DNA of 64,000 bases from positions 2,676,993-2,740,992 of the forward strand of contig SSNP01000065.1 of the NCBI GenBank assembly GCA_006937955.1, read 5' to 3'. Of this stretch, positions 10,515 to 21,440 are shown piece by piece. Source of the stretch: Pachypanchax playfairii. Its lineage: Eukaryota > Chordata > Actinopteri > Cyprinodontiformes > Aplocheilidae. The notes beneath the pieces are model-generated. The model saw only the letters and a program-made list of their open reading frames with translations, did no database searches and was not told the DNA's origin. Each line of letters opens with the position of its first letter. Within the stretch, counting starts at the first letter, position 1. The translations under genes and the position numbers were made by a program.

Positions 10515-11375
10515 TAGACAAGGACAATCAAAGACAATCATCTCATCTTGAATGTGAACAAGACAAAGGAGATGATTGTGGATTTTAGGAAAAGCAGCAA
10601 CATACCAAAACCCATTTCCATCATGGAGAAGAAGTGGAGGTGGTGGAGGAGTATAAATACCTGGTGTTCACCTGGACAACAGACTGAACTGGAGACTGTG
10701 CTGCTGTTTTTAGGAAGGGACAGAGCAGACTGTACTGACCCTCCAGTCCAGCAGCAGATCAGACCCTGCAGACACTTGCATCTTTTTCTGTATATTTATG
10801 TATTTAATGTTGTGGTTTGTTTATGTTTTTACCGTTGTTGATGCAGCACATGTGGCTCTGTAGCCCAAGACAAATTTCCTTTCGAGGACAAGTTTACCTT
10901 ACCTTACTTCCTCAGGAAGCTTAGATCCTTCAACATTTGCAGCAAGATGTTGAAGATCTTTTATAAGTCTGTTGTGGAGAGTGTGATCACATCTGCAGTC
11001 TCCTGTTGGGGGCGGCGCATCAGAGCAAGTGACATGAAGAGGTTGAACAGATAGATAAGGAGGGCTGGTTCTGTTCTGTGGACTGATCTGGAGTCTCTTG
11101 AGTTGATTGTCCAAAGGAGGATGGTTTGGAAAATGAAAATCATCATGGAGAACCCTCATCATCCTCTTCATAACACAGTACCTCAACAACAGAGTGTCTT
11201 CAGCCAGAAGATTCTTCAGAGCCGCTGCAACACAGACCGCTACAGGAGCTACTTCTTGCCCACAGCTATAACAATCTGCAATGGCTCCCTGAAGAAGAAC
11301 TGAGCTACAACAACACTCAATTTCCCTTCGGGAATTAAAAAGTATTTTTGATTGATTGATTTGATTGATTTACAT
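10515..11375 (+). mobile_element. LINE fragments (RT C-terminal region)
   Basis: A first piece (10548-10700) encodes NVNKTKEMIVDFRKSSNIPK, the region after the RT active site. A second piece (10903-11300) encodes FLRKLRSFNICSKMLKIFYK and RYRSYFLPTAITICNGSL, the C-terminal region of APE-type fish LINEs. It ends in the microsatellite-like tail TGATTGATTTGATTGATT at 11350-11372. Tail-like sequence (10770-10905) separates the pieces, so two copies of one family may be joined. Fragments at 28560-29200 and 19010-19860 belong to the same family. Confidence 0.8.
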
Positions 11376-11954
11376 AATGGTGATTTAGAAATCAGATGAT
11401 AAAGAAGTTAAAAGCTGTGCTATTAAGTCAACCGCACAACAATTTGGATCAACAGCTGCAGCCAGAGTGAAAAATTATTTTTTTTTAATTTGATGACAAA
11501 CATGTAACTGAAAGTCTGAAATAAAATAAAGATATGGTTCATTTGTTTGAACAATCTGCATTGAGAAATATTGAAAAGACTAATACACTGCCAGTGTATT
11601 ATATAAAAATTTAATAATGATATAATTTGCATGTGTTTGTCAAATACATTGCTCAAAAAAATAAAGGAACACTCGAAATCCCATCATAAAAATTCTCAGT
11701 TGTTCAGCCTCTATGCTTTTATGTTGCCTGTCAATGTTGGGGCGCCTCCTGAGATGATAGATGGTTTCCTGTGGAATCCCCTCCCAGAGACTGACTAGGA
11801 CATCACTGAGCTCCTGGACAGTCCAAAGTCCAACCTGGCAGCATGGAATTAAACAGAGAGGTTCTGTTAAAGTTAGGTCTTGCGAGTGTGGAGGCCAGGA
11901 ACTGCATGCACTGACTACACGAGGCACTAGGAGGAACGCAGCACCCACCGCACT

Positions 11955-12689
11955 ATGGAATTAAATTTCAGTCAAAAATCCTGAGCGAGATTTTCTGCAG
12001 CGCGCACGCGCGTTTAACCGTGCGCGCGCAATCCACAGCTTGCTAATGAATTCACCCCACATGCCTGCGTATGATTACACGAGTATTCATGAACCGCGCG
12101 TGTGGATCTACATACAGGCACCTGTACATGAAGCTCTCATACGAGCGTGAAAGCAAACCAGGAGAGGCTGCGCGCGCGAAAGGAAATTTTGCCCCCGCAA
12201 GTAAAAGTAATTATGACTGTTTGGAGGAGGAGACTAAGGCCTGGTGTGATCCTCATGTGACTGGTCATTTTATCTCAGTCACCGTCCGCCGAAAGAATCA
12301 GCGTTAGCTTCCTGCTAGTGGTGGAAGAAGAACCAGCCGTAGAACCAGCTGCCGTCGTCATTTTTTTTTTATTGAAATTTCTGTGCAATACAAAGCAACA
12401 ACAAAACATTATTGTAAAATCGGAGTTGCATTTACAGAAGTTAAAAGAACATAAACAGAGCTGTATCGTTATTACGTGATAGCTTTATTGTTCGAACAAT
12501 ATACTTTTCACCAGGTGCCTGTATGGAGATCCACACGCGCGGTTCATGAATACTCGTGTAATGAATCATACGCGGGCATGTGGGGTGAATTCACTCGCGT
12601 GCTGTGGATTGCGAGCGTGTGCACAGTTAAATGCGCGTGCATGCTGCAGAAAATCTTGCTCAGGATTTTTGACAGAAATTTAATTCCAT
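11955..12689. mobile_element. Fold-back (long-TIR) non-autonomous element, 735 bp
   Basis: The arms are about 170-178 bp and nearly complementary. The left arm starts ATGGAATTAAATTTCAGTCA and runs to GCACCTG near 12125; the right arm runs from CAGGTGCC near 12513 to AATTTAATTCCAT. A unique spacer of about 385 bp separates them. Flanks are ACCGCACT (11947-11954) and ACCGCACC (12690-12697), an 8-bp duplication with one mismatch, which suggests a hAT-type insertion. The arms hold long CGCGCACGCGCG alternations. No transposase is encoded. It sits inside the old Tc1-like copy. Confidence 0.82.
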
Positions 12690-12969
12690 ACCGCACCAAC
12701 AAAGTGTCTTTCAATGGGTCTAAAGTTTTTATCCAGGTACCTAATGACAGCCATGGTGTCATTGTTTATCCTGTACTGGTCTGTGAGTCCTTCCATGGAA
12801 CTGCCACCCCAGCAGCACTGATCCACCACCAAACCATGATGCTGAGCAATGTTACAGCTAACAATAGTACGTTTACATGCACACCTAAATTGAGCCTTTG
12901 GCAGAAATCGGACTAAGGATTAGCCCCCTGGCAAGGGTTGTATCCCAGTTTACATGTCACTTCGAAAAT

Positions 12970-13595
12970 CGATGGTCCTGGACAGTCTGCCTCTCGGCTC
13001 GGACTCCGGATGGGCTGGGTCCTACCTTGTTGGCTGCTGGGTTTGTGGACCGATGCATGGTTTGGGGCTGGGCTTTGGGCCGGGGGCCTCTGATGTGTCG
13101 GGGGTTCTGGGGCATCAGGAGTGTGTGGGAGGGGGTGGTTGTGAGGAAGCCTGAGTGTCTATTGTTTATATGTAGTAGGAATTCTGACAGCAAGTGAGGT
13201 GGGGTTAGATCTCCTTTGGGGTGGGCCTGGGTGGGGGGGTGGAGTCTCAGTCGGTCCCGTTGCGGTTGCCATCAGGCCCTCCTCCCGTGAATGGATTGCG
13301 GGGAACGGGGGTGCCTATGGAGGTCAGTAAGGGAGCTGGCTCCCTGGGGGAGGCTTCGCCTCCTCCAGTCCTTTCCTCCCTATCCTCAAGCGCCTCCCTC
13401 CTCTCACTCCTTTACACAGCTCCACCTCACACACTCAGTGTTTTGGGGCATGGATGGGTCATGGGGGTGGGAAGGATCCTTCCTCTCTCTACCCTCATGG
13501 CTGCCTGTGCTTCAATTTTAATCCACACCTTAGACACGTCCATTTCACAAACAACCACAACTACACACTCATATGTAGGGCTCTGGGGGTGCTGA
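12970..13595. other. G/T- and C-rich block of unknown origin
   Basis: Strand-skewed sequence rich in GGGG and CCTCC runs, such as GGGGGAGGCTTCGCCTCCTC. Overlapping open frames on both strands are composition artefacts. It resembles a dispersed fish repeat, but I cannot name it. Confidence 0.35.
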
Positions 13596-13599
13596 TGTG

Positions 13600-15560
13600 A
13601 CAGGACCATGACAGGTCCTGTGAGATTTGAACACCGAGGTATTTGAAGTTCTCCACTCTCTCCACTGGGCTCTTGTTGATGACCGGGGTCTTGTAGTTCC
13701 TCTCCTGCTTAGTGCTGAAGTCCACTATCAGCTCCTTTGTATTGCTGACGTTCAGGAGGATATTGTTCCTCTGGCACCAGTTCTCCAGGTTCCCAATCTC
13801 AGGCCCACCACAACTGTGTCATCAGCAAACTTAATGATGGTGGTGGAGCTGGAAGAGGCCACACAGTCATATGTGTACAAAGAGTACAGCAGGGGGCTCA
13901 GAACGCAACCCTGGGGGGTTCCAGTGCTGAGAGTGATGGAGGCTGAGACATGTCTGCCCATCTTTACTGCCTGTGGTGAGGGCTACAGGGCGATAGTCAT
14001 TGAGAGAAGCAGAATGTGGTTTCTTGGGGACAGGAACAATGATGGACTCTTTGAAGCATGTGGGGATACCGACTGAGATAAGGAGATGTTGAATATCTCA
14101 GTGAACACAGGTGCTAGCTGGTCTGCGCAGACTCTGAGAATATGACCTGGGATTCCATCTGGTCCTGCTGCTTTCCTAGTGTTCACTCTCTTGAAGGCTT
14201 TCCTCACGTTGTGTTCGGTGATGATGAGCACCTGACACTGCCAGCACCGAGAACGTTCCTGGTTGTGGCAGTGTCTTCCTGTCTGCCGTTAGCGCTGCTA
14301 GCATTAGTATTGCTAGCGTCTTTAGCTGCAGTTTCGAAGCGAGCATAGAAAGTGTTCAGTTCGTCTGCCAGAGTCATGTCTGCGTTCGTCATACCAGTTG
14401 TAGGTGCTTTGTAGGAGTTGGAGTTGTGACTCTAGTTTCCTCCCGTAGCGCTGCTTCGCCTCATTGTATGCCACAGCTTTGTACGGGTCCATGTCCCCCG
14501 ACGCAAGCCCTACGTTGTAGGCAGCGGTGCGCGATCTCAGAGCGTCGCAGGCGGTTTTATCCACCCACGGCTTCTGGTTGGGAAACGTTCTGATAGTCTT
14601 TTTCTCCACGGTTTCATCTGCTAGTTTACCTTTGTTTGTATTTTGGCATGAGGAAGATGGGGGCGTGGTCTGATTTACCAAACGGAGGGCGAGATTTTGA
14701 CTGTTGTGTAACAGTGGTCCAGTGTCCTTTTGCCCCTGGTGGGGCAGGTTATGTGCTGATAAAAGTTCGGCGCTGCGCATTTGAGGTTGGCACTATTAAA
14801 GTCTCCTGCCACAATGAGCGCAGCGTCCCAGTGTTGAGTCTGGTGCTGTGTGAGTGCCTCATGCAGCTCGCATAAGGCAGTGTCCGCTTGTGGTGGAATA
14901 TAAACTGCACTAATTATGACCGATGTAAACTTCCAAGGTAGATAAAAGGATGACACATGATGGACAGTAGTTCCAGATTTGGTGTGCAGGAGCGTGTGAG
15001 AGGAACAACGCTCGCGCTGTTGCACCAGCTGTTGTACCAGCTGTTGTTCACCATTAACACATGCTGCCTCCCCTTTGACTTCCCCGAGTCCCGCGTCCTG
15101 TCCATGAGGTGGACCTACAAGAAGTCGGCTGGCTGGATGGCGTGGTCCGGCACAGCTGGATTCAGCTATGTCTCGGTGAAGCAGAGGAGATTGCAGTCCC
15201 GAATGTCTCTCTGGAACTTTATCCTGGCCCTGAGATCATCGAGTTTGTTTTCCAGTGACTGAACGTTGACGAGCAGGATGCTAGGCAGAGGTGTGCGATG
15301 TGCACGGGCTCTTAGCCTGTTGCTGACGCCGGCTCGTTTCCCTCGAATCCGCCGCTTCACGTTGCGTCCTTTGTTCTCCCTCAGGATCTCACTCGGCCAA
15401 CTCGGATCAAGAGTTAAAAACTTTGAATTGTGAGTACATTGTTTACCAATAGAAACAAGAGTGTCACTATCATACCTAATGTACTCAATGGTGGCGATTT
15501 TGCCGATTTAAAAACTTAAAAAACAAAAACAAAGAAAAGGTGGTCGGAGCAGTCATGACA
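13600..15560 (-). mobile_element. LINE, decayed, minus strand (endonuclease and RT pieces)
   Basis: Read from 15560 downward: 5' noncoding sequence with AGCAGCCGACC-type words (minus strand GGTCGGCTGCTG); endonuclease pieces SILLVNVQSLENKLDDLRAR (15166-15360) and VAGDFNSANLK with AVYIPPQADTALCEL (14675-15025); the linker with TIRTFPNQKPWVDKTACDAL (14322-14780); RT entry KRVNTRKAAGPDGIPGHILR (13983-14231); then GTPQGCVLSPLLYSLYT and FADDTVVVG (13752-13961), the RT palm with FADD active site. Frameshifts separate the pieces and the 3' end is missing. This is an APE-type LINE of the L2/Rex-like group. Confidence 0.88.
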
Positions 15561-16834
15561 GCAGCCGACCTCACCGGCACCATTTTCTTAATCTTTTCTT
15601 GTTTTTGTGTTTCCACAGGTGTTGAAGCAGATACTTTGTGTTTTTTCTCCATATTTAATCATATTTTTTTTCTATTCTTTCACCTTTCTCTTTTTTCTCT
15701 CTCTCTCTTCTACTCTCCTCTGTCTCCTGTTGAAAGATGTGTTCTTTCCTTCAACGTGGCCATGGATTTTCTTTCTCTTTGGTGTTTAAATTTATATTAA
15801 AAAAAAGAAAGGCAGCAGCCATGATTTAAGTATTAATGCAAGAGTACAATGAGAATCTAAAGGCATTTCAGATACAGCATGATATACCAACACGAATCTC
15901 TTCTCTTTAGCTGAGCTGTAGCCAAAAAAAAAGTTTTCAGCAGCTCCCGCAGTTGAAACCACGCTTAGCATGCGGGTCACTGAAAAGTTGTAGCATAAGA
16001 CGTAGCAAACAGGAAGACACGACGTCTGACGTTGCCATGCGCAGTGGGGCAGGAAGCAGTATTCATTGCTCTCATAGGCTAGTTTGTTAGCCAATCAGAG
16101 TCCAGCAAATTTGAATAATGAATATGCCGTGCTGCTGACAAAGCCTGACGAAGCAGCCTTGACGGAAGGAGCCGGAACCACCCAAATTTTAATGCAGACA
16201 GATTGAAAGGTCTGTTAATCAGTGTTTCCTGACGTTTTTTAGATATAAAGTGTTTCACATTACTGGTTAATACTTAAGAAATAACCATAAAGTCCTGAAA
16301 TGTGTATGAAATGGCCTCTTTAAATGTACTGATCTTCCACTTACGCTTGAGTTAGCCGCCATCTTCATCTTCTTCTTCGTTTACTTTTTTGCTGTTTACC
16401 GGGGTGCTGCCACCGACGTCATTTCCTGAAGGGGTGGGCCAGATGGCTCGACTAAGCAGCTGGAGCATTTACATGCAGATAAATTCGATTTTGAATCGCA
16501 TTATCTGGGTAGCTTAGTCAGACTATTCAAAGTCCAGTTTGGTTTCATTTCAGTCCGACTAAGCCATTTACATGCGTTTCAGAATTTCGATTTCAGTCCG
16601 ACTAAGGCAATAAATCGAATTTCTCTGGCTGTATGTAAACGTACTGAATGTTAACCAGGTCTTCTCCAGACCCTTTCATGTCTATCACATGAGCTCAGAG
16701 TTAAAAGCACAGGGAACCAGTGCTGGATCTGCCAAAACTTGGTTCTCTGGTCAAGCTCCATGATTCTGGGCAGTTAGCGTAGTGTCCACTAGAGGACGTT
16801 GGACATTTAGGACCCCTATATGAAGTCTGTTTCT

Positions 16835-17170
16835 TTTTTTGTTTAGATGTTATTACAGCTTTTTGAATCAGTGGACACGGGGGAAAAGGAGAAAGGAAAT
16901 GAAGGAAAAAGAAAAAAGATAGAAATAGGTAGAAGGGAAGAAGGTAGGAGAGAGATCTGCTTCACCTAGGAACGTCGGCAGACATTTGACGCCTACAGAA
17001 TTATTTACTGTCTTATGTGGATAAAGAGCTTATTCAGTTCAATATAGGATAGAAACATTAATTTCTGGTACACTAATGTACATAGGCTGTATACTGTATA
17101 GGTGCAACTACTTCCTGTATATCATAGTGTTTCTGTTTCTTCATTGTCCATCGTGTTTTACTTTTACATT
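16835..17170. other. Purine-rich tract and flanking noncoding sequence
   Basis: 16870-16955 is almost all purine on the plus strand (GGGGGAAAAGGAGAAAGG and similar). I see no coding signal; it may be a remnant 5' region of the LINE that follows. Confidence 0.4.
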
Positions 17171-18925
17171 GATATTTTCCATATTGTAGCTAAGGATGTT
17201 GCGGTCAATGACTTACAGGCTTTATAACAAGTTCTGTTGACAATCTGCTGTTCAATACACATTCTCATGTCCTCAGCTGTCCTGCTGTTTCTGCTGCTGA
17301 CTGACTGTCCGCTTTTATTGTGTTAGACTATGTAGCTGACACCATTTTCCCCAGTGAGTTGGATTTTAGAAAGATCTAGTCTATAATGAGACTTGAAGAG
17401 GAGCCGCAAAAGAAAAGGAGGTGGAATTGCTGTCCTTTTTAACAAAAAATGGTGTCATCCTTGACATGCAGTTGTGGAATATCTCTGCAGTCCAGATATT
17501 GAACTTTTGGCTGTTGGTTTTCATCCATATTACCAAACAAGTAAGTTCACCAGTGTTATTTTAGAAGCAGTTTATATTCCATCATCAAATAATGCCAAGT
17601 CTGCATGTGACACCATTGGCTCAACTGTTGCTAAACTACAAACACAGCACCCAAATGCATTTGTGGCAATATCTGGAAATTTTAGTCATGCCTCTCTTTC
17701 TTCTACACTGCCAACATTTCAACAGTGTGTCAGCTGATCCACCATAGAAAAGGAAACACTGAACTTGTTCTATGCAAAGAGGTTGTGACTTTTGGGCCTG
17801 AGAACCTTAGGAACAAGCTGTGTAGTCAATTATCTACATTGGATGGCATTAATTTGGCCTCCAACAAGAAGGTTAAGAACCTGGGTGTTATCTTTGACCA
17901 GGACATGTCCTTTAGTTCTCATATAAAACATGTTACCAGGACGGCCTACTTCCACCTGTGTAATGTTGCTAAAATTAGACTTGATTATTGTAATTTCTTT
18001 ATTATCAGGGTGTTCTAATAGTGCTGTTAAAGGCCTCCAGCTGATCCAAAATGCTGCTGCCAGAGTTCTGATGAGAGTTAGAAGGAGAGATCATATTTCT
18101 CCAGTTTTAGCATCACTTCATTGGCTCCCTGTGAAATCCAGAATATAGTTTAAAATTATACTTTTGACTTATAAGACCTAGAACGACCAAGCTCCTTCTT
18201 ATATTAAAGATCTTATTGTTCCACATGTTCTTAACAGAGCACTTTGCTCTCAGACTGCATGTTTTCTTGTAGTTCCTGGAGTTTCTAAGTAGAATGGGAG
18301 GAAGCGCTTTCAGTTATCAGGCTCCTCTCCTGTGGAACCAGCTTCAACTTTTTATGCGTGAGGCAGACACCTTGTGTAGCTTTAAGAATAGATTAAAAAT
18401 GTTCCTTTTTACACAATCCTATAGTCAGGGTTAGCTTGGGTTTTCCTGAGCTTTCCCTTTTGTTACGCTGCTATAGGTTTAGACTGCTGGAGGACATACT
18501 GACCACATGTCTTCTCTCTGCTGTCTCTCTTTACTCTCCATGTTTGTATTGATTGTTATTGCTGCCATTAATTGTTTCTCTGTTTATCTTTTTATAGACA
18601 TGACGACTGGCCCAAATCCATCTGTGTTTGTCTGTGTCTCTTTCCTGTCAGCTCAGACCCCAGTTGGCTCAAGCAGAAGGCCATCCATCCTGAGCCGGGT
18701 TCTGCTAGAGGTTTCTTCCTGTTAAAAGGGAGTCGTTCCTTTCCACTGTCGTCAATCGTGCTTGCTCAAGATGGGGGATTGCAGTGAAATAACAACTCAA
18801 TCCAATCGGCTGGTTCCTTAGATAGAAAATATTTTATTATCAATTGGTTGATTTTTCTGTAAAGTGCCTTGAAATTACTTTTTCATGAACTGGCACTTTA
18901 CAAAGAAATAAACTTGAAACATGAA
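17170..18925 (+). mobile_element. LINE, decayed, with 3' UTR and tail
   Basis: The endonuclease part near 17415-17735 shows RGGGIAVLF-like sequence and SKFTSVILEAVYIPSSNN. The RT core is largely missing. The region after it has NKKVKNLGVIFDQDMSFSSH (17725-18018) and then QLIQNAAARVLMRVRRRDHI and PVLASLHWLPVKSRI (17930-18148). The 3' UTR (18600-18790) contains the familiar fish LINE sequence GGTTCTGCTAGAGGTTTCTT and CTGTTAAAAGGGAGT. It ends near 18925 in TTTACAAAGAAATAAACTTG. Several frameshifts and a large internal deletion make it inactive. Confidence 0.85.
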
Positions 18926-19009
18926 CTTCAAATATCAGGGATGTATACATGTCATTTGCACGACCTGCTCTTGGCAAGGCAGACCATAAACTTTTTTTTT
19001 TCTGCTCAG

Positions 19010-19860
19010 TATACAAACCCATTGTCTAGACTCTAGAGTCAACCTGTGATCTAAAGAACTGTGAGGAGGTGGTCACAGGAAGCTGAAGAGACCCCTCAAG
19101 GATGTTTTTAGGCTACAGACTGGGATGCACTCTCATTAAGAGGACATTAATGCTATGACTGAGAGTGTGACTGACTATTTAAACTTCTGCATGGGCAGCA
19201 TCATTCCCACCAGAACAGTGAAGTGCTCCCCCAATAACAAACCCTGGATCACCAGAGACCTGAAAGAACTGCTGAACAAGAAAAAAAAGAGCTTTCAGGG
19301 AGGGAGACAAGAAATATATTGAAAAGTGTACAAAAATAACTTAAAACCAAGATTAGAAGCAACAAGGAGGTGTACAAGAAAAAACTGGAGAACAAGCTCC
19401 AGCAAAAGAATATAAGAGATGTGTGGTCATGGATAAAGAAGATCACAGGCTTTAAGCAGAATGAGGATCACTTAGATGGAAGTCTGGATAGAGCCAATAA
19501 AATGAATATGTTCTTCAACCGGTTCAATTTAGAGACAAGCCCAACATCTTCCTCTCCTGCTGCAAGACAAACAGACCTCCCACCCTCCCTAAATCCAAAG
19601 TTTCCCTGTCACACCTCAACTGTCTCACCTTCTACCTCAGTCATGGATGCTGTTTCTGGGGCCTTTCTATCATATCCAACATCAGAAGAAGCTGGTGTCC
19701 TCATTGTCTCTACCTCCTGCCTGTCTGTATCTAGCAGTCAAGTGAAGAAGCAACTGGAGAGACTGAACATGAACAAGGCAGCTGGTCCAGACTCCTCCCA
19801 TCATCTTACCCAGAACCTGTCATTCCCTCTGTTCAGACACACATCCACCATATCAAAAGG
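19010..19860 (+). mobile_element. LINE fragment (linker and RT entry)
   Basis: It encodes YKKKLENKLQQKNIRDVWSW and later QVKKQLERLNMNKAAGPD, the region from the endonuclease-RT linker to the start of RT, in the same family as 10515-11375 and 28560-29200. It stops abruptly at about 19860, where gypsy sequence begins without a frameshift. Confidence 0.8.
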
Positions 19861-20395
19861 ATTTGGAACCAGACACAACACGCCTTTCACCGCACCGCAG
19901 CTCAGAACAAATGCATCGCAGCCTGACGATGCATCCCGGCACCCGTTTACTCACCTGGACAGCAGGTATAGCTCTCAACCCGAGACTTTCCCTTCAAAAA
20001 CACCTCCCGTAAACTCGCTAGGTCCTTATTCCATAGAATCCGTCATCAGCGCCACTACTGTCCGCCTCAAACTCCCATCGAATTTTTGCATTCACCCCGT
20101 GTTCCACGTCTCTCAACTCAAACAGGTCCACAACAGTCCCCTCTGTCCTCCAGAAAACTCTCCTCCTCTGGCCCGCATCATAGATGTGCATCCGGCGTAC
20201 ACTGTCCGCCGCATCGTGGGGGTCTGTCCTCGGGGCCAAGGTTTCCAATACCTGGTGGACTGGGAGGGATACGGCCCCGAGGACCGCTCTTGGGTTCCCC
20301 AATCTTTTATCCTGGACCCATCCTTAATAACAGACTTTGAGGCTTCCTCCTCCTCCTCTGCATCCTCGGCTCGGTCACCTGGTGGCGACCGTTAA
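19370..20395 (+). CDS. Chimeric ORF: LINE linker fused to gypsy integrase C-terminus and chromodomain
   Basis: This is one uninterrupted frame of 341 residues. Residues 1 to about 143 are LINE linker/RT-entry sequence ending NMNKAAGPD. After a junction near 19800-19870, the rest is the C-terminal part of a Ty3/gypsy polyprotein: TTVRLKLPSNFCIHPVFHVS, the GPY-like module, then a chromodomain (HPAYTVRRIVGVCPRGQGF, LVDWEGYGPEDRSWVP). Chromodomains of this group guide integration by binding modified histones. The fusion probably arose by nested insertion or deletion, and no promoter is seen. Frame retention may be chance. It ends at TAA 20393-20395, just before the polypurine tract. Confidence 0.75.
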   Translation: MYKKKLENKLQQKNIRDVWSWIKKITGFKQNEDHLDGSLDRANKMNMFFNRFNLETSPTSSSPAARQTDLPPSLNPKFPCHTSTVSPSTSVMDAVSGAFLSYPTSEEAGVLIVSTSCLSVSSSQVKKQLERLNMNKAAGPDSSHHLTQNLSFPLFRHTSTISKGFGTRHNTPFTAPQLRTNASQPDDASRHPFTHLDSRYSSQPETFPSKTPPVNSLGPYSIESVISATTVRLKLPSNFCIHPVFHVSQLKQVHNSPLCPPENSPPLARIIDVHPAYTVRRIVGVCPRGQGFQYLVDWEGYGPEDRSWVPQSFILDPSLITDFEASSSSSASSARSPGGDR

Positions 20396-20520
20396 GGGGG
20401 GGTACTGTTAGGTGTTAGCGGCTGGAGGACGGTGTTTGTATGTCTACTAACCTTTTTCCTCAGGGTGTGACAATCAGCTAATCTGGAGCAGGTGCAGCTC
20501 ATCATCCCTCCACTCAGCCT
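20394..20520 (+). mobile_element. Gypsy polypurine tract and start of 3' LTR
   Basis: AAGGGGGGG (20394-20402) is a polypurine tract for plus-strand priming. Three bases later TGTTAGGTGTTAGCGG (from 20406) begins the 3' LTR, which is interrupted at 20521 by a SINE. The sequence after the SINE, about 20816-20960, may be its continuation, but I see no second LTR to prove it. Confidence 0.65.
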
Positions 20521-20805
20521 GGGGCGGCTGTGGCTCAGTGGTTAGAGCGGTTGTCCTCCAATTTGAAGGTTGGTGGATCGATCCCGGCTTCCACCGCTAC
20601 ATGTTGAAGTGTCCTTGGGCAAGACACTGAACCCAATGTTGCCCCCCGATCTGCGTATCGGGTTGTGTGAGTGTTAGCCCCTACCCTCTCCCCCGAGTTT
20701 ACATATCGGGTTGTGTGAATGGGTGAATGCAAAACCTTGTAGTGTGAAAGCGCTTTGAGTGGTCTGAATGACTAGAAAAGCGCTATACAAATACAGGACA
20801 TTTAC
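20521..20805 (+). mobile_element. tRNA-derived SINE, family 1
   Basis: The head has pol III boxes: A-box TGGCTCAGTGG and B-box GGATCGATCC. A conserved body follows with GTCCTTGGGCAAGACACTGA and TTGTGTGAGTGTTAGCC, and the tail is AAGCGCTATACAAATACAGG. Other copies of this family are at 36556-36845 (minus) and 50860-51149 (plus). Confidence 0.85.
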
Positions 20806-21252
20806 ATACAGGACATTTATAAGAAAGGTTGGGCAGCGTGAGACGCACGCCAGTTGGTTCCACTTTATTCAGTGATCCTTCCACGGATCCTCCTGTCTTG
20901 CCTTGGATTCCGATCCAGGCTCACTCCTCCGCGCTGGTTTCTGCACCATTCCTCTCCGAGCAAAAAAGCTTTTTCCAAATGCTAATAACTGGTCTGGAAA
21001 ATGTATATTTTGAATTTGGATCCATTTCAGTATAAGTCACATGATGATTAACATTTTTTTTTCTTTGTTCTGGTTTCTGTGTCCATGTGGTGTTGTGCAG
21101 CTGAAGCCAAGTGTGTTCATGCATGTGCAAGACAGGTGAATGTGTGTGAATAATAATGTACTTTTCTCCTGAGGGACTCCTCCAAGTCTGAAAAAATTAA
21201 TTATTAATGATCAATCACTGCCTAGGGACCACATAAACATACTGAGTCTCCC
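20806..21252. other. Noncoding stretch, possibly the remainder of the gypsy LTR
   Basis: Sequence between the SINE and the CA-rich repeat, with no coding signal. The part to about 20960 may belong to the split LTR. Confidence 0.35.
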
Positions 21253-21440
21253 TTGCACACACATACACACTGCCACACACACACTCTCACTGTCACATGC
21301 ACACATACACTCTCTCTCACATTCACACACACGCACACACTGTCACACACACACTCTCACTGTCACGTGCACACTCTCTCACTGTCACATGCACACATAC
21401 ACTCTCTCTCACATTCACACACACACACACACCCACACAC
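21253..21440. repeat. CA/CT-rich cryptic satellite
   Basis: Words such as CACACTCTCACTGTCACATG and ACATACACTCTCTCTCACAT repeat twice around interspersed (CA)n. The short ORFs here are repeat artefacts. Confidence 0.85.

Larger units (their letters stand above)
12866..16645. mobile_element. 3.8-kb TIR-bounded element carrying a LINE
   Basis: The left end AGTACGTTTACATGCACAC and the right end GTATGTAAACGTACT are inverted copies. Inside each end the motif CGGACTAAGG (left) or its inverse (several times on the right, 16440-16620) recurs with ATTCGATT-type words. The element splits the old Tc1-like copy at 12865/16646. I could not settle the target duplication (AAT appears on both sides, offset by one or two bases). 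No transposase was recognised; the interior holds a G/T-rich block (12970-13590) and a LINE. Confidence 0.6.
11647..16760 (-). mobile_element. Old Tc1-like transposase copy split by two later insertions
   Basis: Three blocks read as one degenerate copy: 11647-11946, 12698-12865 and 16646-16760. The left end CATTGCTCAAAAAAATAAAG is the terminus of a very common fish Tc1-like element. The minus strand encodes LWTVQELSDVLVSLWEGIPQ, the C-terminal part of its transposase. The sequence continues across the first insertion (ACCGCAC repeated on both sides) and across the second (AGTTAAAAGCACAGGGAACC resumes the expected order). Many stops and frameshifts show great age. Confidence 0.7.

Noticed and set aside
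12898..13609. Overlapping ORFs in the G/T-rich block
   Set aside because: Open frames on both strands come from skewed composition; no motif.
15792..16335. Third piggyBac-like MITE ending at 16330
   Set aside because: The right end TTAAAGAGGCCATTTCATA (reverse) is plausible, but no matching left end was found.
20521..20600. Functional tRNA genes at the A/B-box sites (also 27618, 36845, 37147, 50860, 51777)
   Set aside because: Heads are imperfect, continue into conserved SINE bodies and recur as dispersed copies.
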